Assembly (NCBI GenBank): GCA_028705775.1
Contig: JAQWCW010000007.1
Location: forward strand, 43,063 to 107,062
Direction of reading: 5' to 3'
DNA from: Eubacteriales bacterium
Lineage (GTDB): Bacteria > Bacillota > Clostridia > Christensenellales > Aristaeellaceae
Length of the DNA: 64,000 nt
Shown one piece after another: positions 51,889 to 59,974 of the stretch (position 1 is its first letter; every line of letters starts with the position of its first letter). The notes beneath the pieces were generated by a model. It searched no databases. It had not been told where the DNA came from and worked only from the letters and a program-made list of their open reading frames with translations. Made by a program: the position numbers and the translations under genes.

Positions 51889-52901
51889 CCTCCCGCCGCC
51901 TTCGCATACGCTTACCGTTGCTTGCGCTTATCTGCTTTTCGCTTCTGCCCCTTTGCGGCTGCGGGAGAGAAATATCAAAGTCGGTTTCGACCTTTGACTA
52001 TCTTGATACGATAATAAGAATAACCGTAAGCGCCGGAAGCGAAAGCGAAGCGGATTCGGCGCTTTCGGGCTGTCTTGATATAATCAGGGATTATCATTTT
52101 ATGCTTGACGCGGACGGCGAAGGCTTTGTCGGGCGGCTGAACAAAAGCGAAACCGTTTCGCTTTCCGCCGAGGAAAAGGCGCTGCTGCTTTCCGCGCTCG
52201 GTATGTGCGCCGAAACGGACGGCGCGCTTGATATTTCGCTTTATCCGCTCGCAAGGCTCTGGGATATAGGCGGCGGCAATCACGTGCCCGATGAAGATGA
52301 AATACGGGAAACGCTTTTGCGCTGCGGCTATGAAAAACTGCCTCCCGTAACTGACGAATACGCGCTCCCCGCCGGCATGGCGATTGATTTGGGCGCTGTC
52401 GCAAAGGGATATATTGCCGATAAGCTTTCCGATTATCTTAATAAAGCAAAGGTAAAAAGCGCGCTTATAGATTTGGGCGGGAATATTTACGCGCTCCATG
52501 AAAAGACGGGCGGCGCGCCCTATCGAATCGCCGTTCAAAGCCCGTCCGACCCCTCCGGACGCATAGCTGTGGTGGAGGGCGGGGATGTTTCCGTCGTCAC
52601 CTCCGGAACCTACCAGCGATATTTTGATAAGGACGGGCGCAGGTATCACCATATATTCGACAGGCGCACGGGCGCGCCAGCGCAGAGCGGACTTTTGTCC
52701 GTTACGATTATCGCGCCTTCCTCTTATCTTGCGGACTGTCTTTCAACCGCCGTATTCGTTATGGGCGAGGAGAAGGGCGCGGAGTACATAAGCGTGCAAA
52801 GCGGCGTCAGCGCCGTTTTTGCGCTGGAGGACGGAAGCGCGGCGCTTTACACGGGTGGTGAAGGCGGCGGCTATACGGTGATTATGGAGGGCGGCAAATG
52901 A
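51885..52901 (+). CDS. apbE: FAD:protein FMN transferase, lipoprotein
   Basis: The 338-residue protein has a lipoprotein signal with lipobox LCGC near residue 25. ApbE blocks are visible: DYLDTIIRITV, DGALDISLYPLARLWDIGG, GAVAKGYIADKL, LIDLGGNIYAL and SVVTSGTYQRYF. ApbE moves FMN from FAD to a Thr or Ser of an external protein. It overlaps the previous gene (ATGA) and the next. With NusG-II and Gx genes following, the set fits the extracytosolic flavinylation clusters known from Firmicutes. The flavinylated target is not obvious nearby. Confidence 0.93.
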   Translation: MTSRRLRIRLPLLALICFSLLPLCGCGREISKSVSTFDYLDTIIRITVSAGSESEADSALSGCLDIIRDYHFMLDADGEGFVGRLNKSETVSLSAEEKALLLSALGMCAETDGALDISLYPLARLWDIGGGNHVPDEDEIRETLLRCGYEKLPPVTDEYALPAGMAIDLGAVAKGYIADKLSDYLNKAKVKSALIDLGGNIYALHEKTGGAPYRIAVQSPSDPSGRIAVVEGGDVSVVTSGTYQRYFDKDGRRYHHIFDRRTGAPAQSGLLSVTIIAPSSYLADCLSTAVFVMGEEKGAEYISVQSGVSAVFALEDGSAALYTGGEGGGYTVIMEGGK

Positions 52902-53284
52902 CGGAAGCGGAAAAAAGACTGCCGCCAAAGCGCGAAATCGTTATAATAATCGCTGTCTTGGCTTTGCTTGGGCTGCTTGCGGCTGCCGTCGGTTTCTCCG
53001 GCGGAAAAGCCGAAACGGCGCGCGTTCTTGTAGACGGGCAAACGGTAAAGCTCCTTTCGCTTTCGGCGGACTGCGAGTATCTTTATACCGGCAGCGAGGG
53101 CGCTGAAAACCTGATTGTCGTTAAAAACGGCGGCGTCAGCGTTGTAAGCGCAAACTGCCGCGACGGGCTGTGCGTGAATCAGGGCGCGAAAAGCAGGGCG
53201 GGGCAGAGCATTGTCTGCCTTCCGCATAAGCTGATTGTTCAGCTTGAGGGCGATAGCAGCGAGGTGGACGCTTATGCGAAATAG
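52898..53284 (+). CDS. NusG domain II-type membrane-anchored protein
   Basis: The 128-residue protein has one N-terminal membrane segment (15-35) and an external NusG domain II fold with the conserved DGLCVNQGAKSRAGQSIVC block, in which two Cys flank the strand, and PHKLIVQLEGD. Such proteins travel with ApbE and Gx transporters in electron-transfer clusters; their role is not settled. Both ends overlap the neighbouring genes. Confidence 0.88.
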   Translation: MTEAEKRLPPKREIVIIIAVLALLGLLAAAVGFSGGKAETARVLVDGQTVKLLSLSADCEYLYTGSEGAENLIVVKNGGVSVVSANCRDGLCVNQGAKSRAGQSIVCLPHKLIVQLEGDSSEVDAYAK

Positions 53285-53786
53285 GGATTATATAAGGCGG
53301 CTTACCGTTTACGCCCTGCTCACCTCGCTTTCCATGATTTTTTCTTATATTGAAAGCGCGGTTGCGCTGCCCCTGCCCGTGCCGGGAATAAAGCTGGGGC
53401 TTGCGAATATCGTAAGCCTGTTCCTTTTGTATAACGGCGGGCTTGCGGGCGCTCTGGCGGTTTCAGCCGCCCGCTGCGCGCTTACCTCCTTCCTTTTCGG
53501 CACAGGGCTTTGGCAGCTCGCCTTCAGCCTTTCCGGCGCGGTTTTAAGCCTTGTCGGTATGTACCTCATAATGAAAACAGGCAGGTTTTCAATATTTCTA
53601 ATCAGCATGGCAGGAGGAATCCTCCATAATGCGGGGCAGCTTCTTGTTGCTTTCTTTACGATTGGCGGCGCGGCGATTGGCTATTACGCGCCCGTGCTGC
53701 TCTTGTCCGGCGCGGTGTGCGGGCTTATAACGGCGGCGTGCGCAAGGGCTGTTTTCAAGGTGTATAAGGGAGGCAGAATAGAATGA
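53274..53786 (+). CDS. Gx transporter / heptaprenyl diphosphate synthase component I family
   Basis: The 170-residue membrane protein has about five hydrophobic segments. LPVPGIKLGLANIVSLFLLY is the family signature, and the following helices contain GxxG pairs. The family name comes from an early link with heptaprenyl synthase; a small-molecule (ECF-like) transport role is thought more likely. The start, ATG 53274, overlaps the NusG-II gene by 11 bases, and its stop overlaps the acyltransferase start. Confidence 0.87.
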   Translation: MRNRDYIRRLTVYALLTSLSMIFSYIESAVALPLPVPGIKLGLANIVSLFLLYNGGLAGALAVSAARCALTSFLFGTGLWQLAFSLSGAVLSLVGMYLIMKTGRFSIFLISMAGGILHNAGQLLVAFFTIGGAAIGYYAPVLLLSGAVCGLITAACARAVFKVYKGGRIE

Positions 53787-54994
53787 CGGATAAGCTGAGA
53801 GTATGGTACGCAAGGTATACGGCGCAGCCGAGCGATAAGCATATCGGCGTGCTGGACGGGGTAAGGGCGCTGGCTGTTTTTATTGTCGCGTGGTATCACA
53901 TATGGCAGCAAAGCTGGCTTCGCCCGAGCCTTTTTATTGGCGATACGCTGATTATCAACCTTGACGGAATTATCCGCGCGGGCTATTACTTTGTTGACGT
54001 AATGATTCTCCTTAGCGGCTTTCTGCTCTTTCTTCCTTACGCGCGCTCGATAATTTCGGAGGGGCGAAATCCCAAGCTTTCGACCTATTACATCAAGCGC
54101 GCGGCGCGCATTCTGCCCTCGTACTGGCTTTCAATCGTTGTTTTCCTTATAATCGCGCTTGCGCAGGGGCTTTATTCCTCGCCTTCGTCGCTTGCTCTGG
54201 ATTTGGGCGCGCACCTGACCTTTACGCAGACGCTTTTCCGCCAGTCGTATGTCTATACTAATCTGAACGGCGTACTGTGGACGGTTGGCGTCGAGGCGCA
54301 GATGTACCTGCTTTTCCCGCTTTTTGCCGCCGCATTCAGGAAAAAGCCTCTCGTAACCTATTTCTCAATGGTCGGCGTAGCCTTCCTTTTCCGCTATCTC
54401 GTCGGAGCATATGTGGCCGATACCACTACCTATATAAATCAGCTTCCCGCGTTTCTTGACGTGTATGCGAACGGAATGGCGCTCGCGCTCATATACGCCT
54501 CAATGTGCCGCAGGATAAAGGCTGATAAGCCGGTAAGAATCTTCTTTACGGTTGTGGCTGCTATGGCGATGCTGCTGCTTGTAGGGCTGATTAATTATCA
54601 GGCGCGCATGGGCAGCATGGAGGCAATCCGCCTCGGAATGATGCGGGGCAGGTTCACGCTTTCCGTGTACGCGGGCGCTTTGATGGTTTCCCTCGCGTTT
54701 TCGGCGGGCTTTATCCGCTTCCTTTTCTCGAATAAACTTATGGTCTTTTTCTCCGCTGTGAGCTATAATGTTTACATCTGGCATCAGTCGCTCTCAGTCT
54801 GGCTCAAGAAATCGGGGCTGATTCCTTCCGCTTTTGCCGAGCCTAACGTAGAGGGAGATTTGGCATGGCAGGTTCCGTTCACATGGCTCTCCTTCGCGCT
54901 TGCGCTGCTTGCCGGAATTATTGTCACATACGCTCTTGAAAAGCCCGTTTGTCGGGCTGTATCAAGGCGGCTTGAAAGGATGAAAACCGAATGA
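53783..54994 (+). CDS. Acyltransferase family 3 membrane protein
   Basis: The 403-residue protein has about ten membrane segments. GVLDGVRALAVFIVAWYHIW carries the conserved Asp-Gly-RxxA and active-site His of this family. LSGFLLFLPYARS, YYIKRAARILPSYW and NGVLWTVGVEAQMYLLFP are further hallmarks. It probably O-acetylates a wall or membrane glycan. It overlaps both neighbours by 4 bases, inside the ApbE operon; the functional link is not clear. Confidence 0.92.
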   Translation: MTDKLRVWYARYTAQPSDKHIGVLDGVRALAVFIVAWYHIWQQSWLRPSLFIGDTLIINLDGIIRAGYYFVDVMILLSGFLLFLPYARSIISEGRNPKLSTYYIKRAARILPSYWLSIVVFLIIALAQGLYSSPSSLALDLGAHLTFTQTLFRQSYVYTNLNGVLWTVGVEAQMYLLFPLFAAAFRKKPLVTYFSMVGVAFLFRYLVGAYVADTTTYINQLPAFLDVYANGMALALIYASMCRRIKADKPVRIFFTVVAAMAMLLLVGLINYQARMGSMEAIRLGMMRGRFTLSVYAGALMVSLAFSAGFIRFLFSNKLMVFFSAVSYNVYIWHQSLSVWLKKSGLIPSAFAEPNVEGDLAWQVPFTWLSFALALLAGIIVTYALEKPVCRAVSRRLERMKTE

Positions 54995-56106
54995 AGGATT
55001 CAAGAATCGAAAAACTGAGCAAAAATCTGGTTGAGTACAGCTGCGAGGTAAAGCCGGGGGATAAGGTGCTTATTGAAAACTTCGGCGTTCAGCGCGAGTT
55101 TGTCTGCGAGCTTGTCAAAGCGGTAAGCGAGGCGGGCGGAATTCCGCTCGTTCAGCTTTATGACACGGATGTTCAGGCGCAGATGCTCAAATGCGCCACC
55201 GAGGAGCAGCTTAACCTGATGGCTAAATACGACGTGGAGCGTATGAAGGATTGCCAGTGCTATATCGGCATAAGGGCGGGAGATAACCAGTACGCGCAGG
55301 GCGATGTTCCGGCGGACAAGCTTGCAATGTACGGCAAGCTTTACAGCCGCGTCGTGCATTCCAACGAGCGCATCCGCAACACCCGCTGGGCTGTTCTGCG
55401 CTATCCCACGCCAAGCATGGCGCAGTCCGCGCATATGTCAACCCCCGCGTTTGAGGATTTTTACTTCAACGTATGCAATCTGGACTATGCAAAAATGAAC
55501 AAGGCGATGGATAAGCTTGTTGCGCGCATGGAAAGAACCGACCGTGTTCATATAACCGGAAAGGGAACGGACTTGAGCTTCTCCATCAAGGGTCAGCCCG
55601 CAATCAAGTGCGACGGAAAGCTGAACATTCCCGACGGCGAGGTTTTCTCCGCGCCTATAAAAAACAGCGTAAACGGCGTTCTGCAATATAATACGCCCAG
55701 CCTTTATCAGGGCGTTAATTTCAGCAATATCCGCCTTGTTTTCAAGGATGGCAAGATTGTCGAGGCGACGGCGAACGATACCGAGCGCGTGAACAAGGTA
55801 TTTGATACTGACGAGGGCGCGCGCTATATCGGCGAGTTCTCGCTAGGAGTAAACCCCTATATTCATGAGGCGATTCTGGATACGCTGTTTGATGAAAAAA
55901 TTGCAGGCTCAATCCATTTCACTCCCGGCAACTGCTATGACGAATGCCCCAACGGAAACCACAGCGCAATCCATTGGGATTTGGTCTACATTCAGACGCC
56001 CGAATACGGTGGAGGCGAAATCTGGTTTGACGATGAGCTGATTCGCAAGGACGGCAGATTTGTCAGCGAGGAATTGCTCTGCCTTAATCCCGAAAACCTG
56101 AAATAA
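54991..56106 (+). CDS. M29-family metallo-aminopeptidase
   Basis: The 371-residue protein matches thermophilic aminopeptidases (AmpS/T type). The N-terminal domain has VKPGDKVLIENFG. The metal-binding domain contains the RVHITGKGTDLSFSIKG block, DGEVFSAPI with the ligand Glu, GEFSLGVNPYI, and the final HSAIHWDLVYI with conserved His/Asp ligands. The enzyme is cytoplasmic and removes N-terminal residues. It overlaps the acyltransferase gene by 4 bases and ends at a terminator, closing the operon. Confidence 0.9.
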   Translation: MKDSRIEKLSKNLVEYSCEVKPGDKVLIENFGVQREFVCELVKAVSEAGGIPLVQLYDTDVQAQMLKCATEEQLNLMAKYDVERMKDCQCYIGIRAGDNQYAQGDVPADKLAMYGKLYSRVVHSNERIRNTRWAVLRYPTPSMAQSAHMSTPAFEDFYFNVCNLDYAKMNKAMDKLVARMERTDRVHITGKGTDLSFSIKGQPAIKCDGKLNIPDGEVFSAPIKNSVNGVLQYNTPSLYQGVNFSNIRLVFKDGKIVEATANDTERVNKVFDTDEGARYIGEFSLGVNPYIHEAILDTLFDEKIAGSIHFTPGNCYDECPNGNHSAIHWDLVYIQTPEYGGGEIWFDDELIRKDGRFVSEELLCLNPENLK

Positions 56107-56129
56107 GCGACATAAAATCTGCATTTGCG

Positions 56130-56167
56130 GCGCATCCTTTCTGATGAACGGAAGGGATGCGCTTTTA
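56130..56167 (+). terminator. Terminator of the ApbE-M29 operon
   Basis: GCGCATCC pairs with GGATGCGC, with partial inner pairing, followed by TTTT. Confidence 0.82.
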
Positions 56168-56194
56168 AGCTTCCCGAAAAATGCGGAGGTAGAA

Positions 56195-56653
56195 ATGCGT
56201 CTGAAGGCTTTGGTTGTCAATATGGCGATTCCGCTCGCAGTCGGCGCGCTTGCGGGGGTTCTCACAATGGGCGCGATGGAGGAATACAAGTCGGTTGCAA
56301 AGCCGGAGCTTTCGCCGCCCGAAATCGTTTTTCCGATTGTTTGGACGGTTCTGTTTATCCTGATGGGCGTTTCGTCCTACCTCGTTTTCGTTTCGGAAAG
56401 CGGGGAGAGGAAGAAGGCACTTTCCATATACGGTGTTCAGCTTTTCGTCAACTTTTTCTGGCCGCTTATCTACTTTAACGCGGGGCTTTATTATGTCGCC
56501 TTCGCTTGGATTATCGCGCTCATCATCCTTGCCGCCGTAATGCTTTGGCGCTTTTTTAGGGTAAAACGGGCGGCAGGCTTTCTGAACCTGCCCTATATGG
56601 CATGGCTCTTGTTTGCTGCCTATCTGAACATAGGAACGGCAATGCTGAACTGA
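56195..56653 (+). CDS. tspO: TspO/MBR-family membrane protein
   Basis: The 152-residue protein has five membrane segments. KPELSPPEIVFPIVWTVLFILMG is the family signature, and NFFWPLIYF and YMAWLLFAAYLN follow. The family binds porphyrins and other ligands. ATG 56195 lies right after GGAGGTAG; an upstream ATG (56144) is inside the terminator hairpin. It has no obvious partner. Confidence 0.92.
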   Translation: MRLKALVVNMAIPLAVGALAGVLTMGAMEEYKSVAKPELSPPEIVFPIVWTVLFILMGVSSYLVFVSESGERKKALSIYGVQLFVNFFWPLIYFNAGLYYVAFAWIIALIILAAVMLWRFFRVKRAAGFLNLPYMAWLLFAAYLNIGTAMLN

Positions 56654-56717
56654 TACTGCTTTGCGCTTGGCTTTTTTGCCGCTGCCTTGCGCCTGCTTGT
56701 GAAGTTATTATCTATGC

Positions 56718-56746
56718 TTGACACGCCGTATTATCGGCGTTATACT
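56718..56746 (+). promoter_or_regulatory. Promoter of the IclR-uxaC-eda-kdgK operon
   Basis: TTGACA and TATACT are separated by 17 bases. The spacer holds the inverted repeat ACGCCG/CGGCGT, which could be an operator. Confidence 0.8.
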
Positions 56747-56764
56747 ATTCACGAACGGAAACGT

Positions 56765-56782
56765 CGTTCATAATTATGAACG
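56765..56782. promoter_or_regulatory. 18-bp perfect palindrome, probable IclR-type operator
   Basis: CGTTCATAATTATGAACG lies 18 bases downstream of the -10, and a partial copy (ACGAACG...CGTCGTTC) overlaps its left side. It is well placed for autorepression by the IclR protein. Confidence 0.72.
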
Positions 56783-56794
56783 AAAGGTGAGAGT

Positions 56795-57553
56795 ATGTCG
56801 GAATTAAGCAACAGGACGCTTGCGCGCGGGCTGGATATGCTGGAGCTGCTGTCGGAAAATCCGCAGGGGCTTGAGCTGCATCAGATTGCGCGCCTGATGG
56901 AGCTGCCTAAGTCAACCGCATACAATCTCGCGCGGACTCTGACGGCGTGCAAGTACGCCTATAAGCAGGACGATGGCAAATACCTTCTCGGGCTTAAAAT
57001 GTTTGAGGTGGGAAGCGCGGCGGTCAACGACCTCGATATTACTGCGGTTATCCGCCAGTATATGCGTCAGGTTTACAACGAGTGCAACGAAACAATGCAC
57101 TGCGGAATGATGACAGGGCGCGAGGTCGTGTATATCGACAAGCTTGAAAGCACAAGAAGCGTAAGAATGTCCAGCAGAATAGGCGTAAGAATGCCGCTTC
57201 ACGCAACCGCGATGGGCAAGGCTTTGCTCGCGTCGCTTACCGACGCGGAGATTGAAAGCCTTTATTCGGGCGTAACCCTTGAAAAGCTTACCGATAAAAC
57301 GATAACCTCGCTTTCCGACCTGCTCACCGAAATGGGCAGGGTCAGGGAGGCGGGCTTTGCCGTTGAGCGGGGCGAAAACTGCGAGGGCGTAACCTGTCAG
57401 GCAGTTGCGATTATCGCTAGAGACGGCAAGCCGCAGTACGCGCTAAGCATTTCCGCTCCCTCGTTCCGTCTAACGGAGGAGGAGGAAACCGCGAACGCGG
57501 CGCTGCTTTTGCGCGCCAAGCGCAAGATTGAGCGATTCCTGAAAGCTACATAA
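56795..57553 (+). CDS. IclR-family transcriptional regulator
   Basis: The 252-residue protein has an N-terminal winged helix (RTLARGLDMLELLSENPQGLELHQIARLMELPKSTAYNLA in outline, residues 7-46) and a C-terminal effector domain with RIGVRMPLHATAMGKALLAS. IclR proteins of this kind often repress hexuronate or KDG use. It is first in the operon with uxaC, eda and kdgK, and probably controls its own promoter. AAAGGTGAGAG precedes ATG 56795. Confidence 0.93.
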   Translation: MSELSNRTLARGLDMLELLSENPQGLELHQIARLMELPKSTAYNLARTLTACKYAYKQDDGKYLLGLKMFEVGSAAVNDLDITAVIRQYMRQVYNECNETMHCGMMTGREVVYIDKLESTRSVRMSSRIGVRMPLHATAMGKALLASLTDAEIESLYSGVTLEKLTDKTITSLSDLLTEMGRVREAGFAVERGENCEGVTCQAVAIIARDGKPQYALSISAPSFRLTEEEETANAALLLRAKRKIERFLKAT

Positions 57554-57576
57554 TTATTACATGGAGGGGATAAATT

Positions 57577-58977
57577 TTGAAGGAATTCATGGATGAGGAT
57601 TTCCTGCTCGGCAATGAAACTGCCAAGGAGCTTTATCACGGCGCGGCAGAGGGTATGCCGATTATCGACTACCATTGCCATTTAAGCCCGAAGGAAATCG
57701 CGGAGGATATTCAGTTCCGCAATATCACGCATCTTATGCTCGGCGGCGACCATTACAAATGGCGTATGATGCTCTCAGCGGGCGTTGACGAAACGCTTAT
57801 TCGCGGAAACGGCGACGACCGCGAAAAGTTCCGCGCGTTCGCAACGGCGCTCAAGTCCGCTATCGGAAATCCGCTTTACCATTGGACGCATCTTGAGCTG
57901 AAAAGGGTATTCGGAATAAATGAAATCCTGAGCGATAAAACCTGCGACGAAATCTTTGATAAGGCGTCGGCAATGCTCCAAACCAAGGAGTTTTCCGCAA
58001 AGCGCCTTATCGAGAAGTTCGGGGTGAAGCTTATCTGCACAACGGACGACCCGATTGATTCCCTTGAATGGCACGACAAAATTCGGGAGGATAAGTCCTT
58101 CTCCTGCCGTGTGCTTCCCGCCTTCCGCCCCGACAAGGCAATCAACATCGAGCGCGCCGGCTTTGCCGATTATATCGGAAAGCTTTCCGCCGCTTCGGGA
58201 ATAAGGATTGCAAATGCCGCAGATGTCGCCGCCGCGCTTGCAAGCAGGATTGATTACTTCAACCGGAAGGGCGCGCGCCTTTCCGACCATGCGCTTGATA
58301 CTGTCCCCTATGCAAAGCCGGAGGAGAATGTCGCGAACGCCGCCTTTGCCGCAATGATGAGCGGAAATATGCCGACCGATGAAATGGTCAGCGCATATAA
58401 AACCTACATCCTTGTCGCCGTCGGAAAGAAGTACGCCTCCCTCAACTGGACGCAGCAGTACCATATTGGCGCAATGCGCAACAATAACGAGCGCATTTTC
58501 AAAACCTACGGCGCGGATGTCGGCTTCGATTCCATCATTGACGAGCCGTTTGCCTATAACCTCTCAAGGCTTATGAACGAGCAGGATAAGGAAGGTCTGC
58601 TTCCCAGAACCATCCTTTATACGCTCAATCCCGCCGCCAATTACGCCGTCGGGACAATGCTCGGCAATTTCCAGCAGAGCGGCGTTCCCGGAAAGATTCA
58701 GTTCGGAAGCGGATGGTGGTTCTGCGACCAGCGCGACGGAATGGAAAGGCAGATTCGCGACCTTGCGGCTCTCGGACTGCTCTCGCGCTTTGTCGGAATG
58801 CTTACGGATTCCAGAAGCTTTATCAGCTATCCGCGCCATGAGTATTTCCGCCGCATTCTCTGCAATCTTCTCGGAACATGGGTTGAAAATGGGGAATATC
58901 CCGCCGATATGGAAACGCTCAAGGAGATAGTCAAGGACATCAGCTATCGCAACGCCGAAAGATATTTCGGTATGTAA
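57577..58977 (+). CDS. uxaC: Glucuronate (uronate) isomerase
   Basis: The 466-residue protein matches UxaC in length and blocks: FLLGNETAKELYHGAA, PIIDYHCHLSPKEIA with metal-binding HxH, HYKWRMM, ICTTDDPIDSLEWH, and the late GWWFCDQRDG and LTDSRSFISYPRHEYFRR. It converts D-glucuronate to D-fructuronate, or galacturonate to tagaturonate. It starts at TTG 57577, 7 bases after GGAGGGG; an ATG at 57589 is the alternative. Confidence 0.96.
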   Translation: MKEFMDEDFLLGNETAKELYHGAAEGMPIIDYHCHLSPKEIAEDIQFRNITHLMLGGDHYKWRMMLSAGVDETLIRGNGDDREKFRAFATALKSAIGNPLYHWTHLELKRVFGINEILSDKTCDEIFDKASAMLQTKEFSAKRLIEKFGVKLICTTDDPIDSLEWHDKIREDKSFSCRVLPAFRPDKAINIERAGFADYIGKLSAASGIRIANAADVAAALASRIDYFNRKGARLSDHALDTVPYAKPEENVANAAFAAMMSGNMPTDEMVSAYKTYILVAVGKKYASLNWTQQYHIGAMRNNNERIFKTYGADVGFDSIIDEPFAYNLSRLMNEQDKEGLLPRTILYTLNPAANYAVGTMLGNFQQSGVPGKIQFGSGWWFCDQRDGMERQIRDLAALGLLSRFVGMLTDSRSFISYPRHEYFRRILCNLLGTWVENGEYPADMETLKEIVKDISYRNAERYFGM

Positions 58978-58998
58978 CATAAGAAAGGGGCAACTTAA

Positions 58999-59955
58999 AT
59001 GGATATGTTTGAAAAGCTCTCTCTTGCAGGACTCGTACCGGTAATCAAGGTTGAGGACGCCGCCGACGCTGTGCCGCTGTGCAAAGCCCTCTGCGACGGG
59101 GGATTGCCTGTTGCCGAAATCACCTTCCGCTCCGCAGCCGCCGAGCAGGCAATCAAGAACGTTCATGCCGAGCTGCCGCAGGTAATTCTCGGCGCAGGCA
59201 CCGTGCTTAACATCGAGCAGGTTCAGCGCGCGGTTGACGCGGGCGCGACCTATATCGTATCGCCCGGGCTTAATCCCGAAGTTGTGCGGTACTGCACGAA
59301 TCATAACATTCCCGTTTTGCCCGGCTGCGCGAACCCGAGCGATGTCGAGGTCGCCATTTCCTTGGGGCTTCAGACGGTCAAGTTCTTCCCTGCCGAGGCG
59401 CTTGGCGGGCTTCCGCTGATTAAGGCAATGAGCGCCCCTTACGGAATGATGCGCTTTCTTCCCACCGGCGGAATCAGCGAAAAGAACGTCGTCGAGTATC
59501 TTTCCTTCCCCAAAATCGTAGCCTGCGGCGGAAGCTGGATGGTTCCTGGCGACGCTATTGCGGCTAAGGATTGGGCGCGTATTACCGAGCTTACCAAGAA
59601 CGCAGTAAAGACAATGCTCGGCTTCGAGCTTGGGCATATCGGAATCAACTGTGAAAACGCCGAAAAGGCGGAGGCGGACGCCAAGGCGCTCTGCGCAATC
59701 TGCGGCTTCCCCATCAAGGACGGAAACAGCTCCGTGCTTGTCGGCTCTGCCTTTGAGCTTATGAAGAAGGTCGGCAGGGGAACGAACGGGCATATCGCCG
59801 TAAAGACGAACTCCATTGCCCGCGCAAAGTGGCATCTTGAGCAGCAGGGCTTCGAGTTTGACGAGAGCAGCGCCGCCGTAAAGAACGGCAAGATGGTTGC
59901 TATTTACCTGAAGAATGAAATCGCAGGCTTTGCGATTCATCTTTTGCAGAAGTAA
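58999..59955 (+). CDS. eda: KDPG/KHG aldolase fused to a C-terminal VOC-like domain
   Basis: The 318-residue protein has two parts. Residues 1-205 are a KDPG aldolase barrel: AEITFRS with catalytic Glu, GAGTVLN, TVKFFPAEALGG with the Schiff-base Lys, and LPTGGI. Residues 210-318 (FELGHIGINCENAEKAEADA to GFAIHLLQK) resemble a vicinal-oxygen-chelate/glyoxalase fold. KDPG aldolase splits KDPG into pyruvate and glyceraldehyde-3-phosphate. The role of the extra domain is unknown. AGAAAGGGGC precedes ATG 58999. Confidence 0.93.
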   Translation: MDMFEKLSLAGLVPVIKVEDAADAVPLCKALCDGGLPVAEITFRSAAAEQAIKNVHAELPQVILGAGTVLNIEQVQRAVDAGATYIVSPGLNPEVVRYCTNHNIPVLPGCANPSDVEVAISLGLQTVKFFPAEALGGLPLIKAMSAPYGMMRFLPTGGISEKNVVEYLSFPKIVACGGSWMVPGDAIAAKDWARITELTKNAVKTMLGFELGHIGINCENAEKAEADAKALCAICGFPIKDGNSSVLVGSAFELMKKVGRGTNGHIAVKTNSIARAKWHLEQQGFEFDESSAAVKNGKMVAIYLKNEIAGFAIHLLQK

Positions 59956-59974
59956 ACATTAAGGAGAGAATAAC

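Noticed and set aside
58564..59940. Minus-strand open frame of 458 codons opposite uxaC and eda
   Set aside because: It crosses two well-supported genes; the product is not protein-like.
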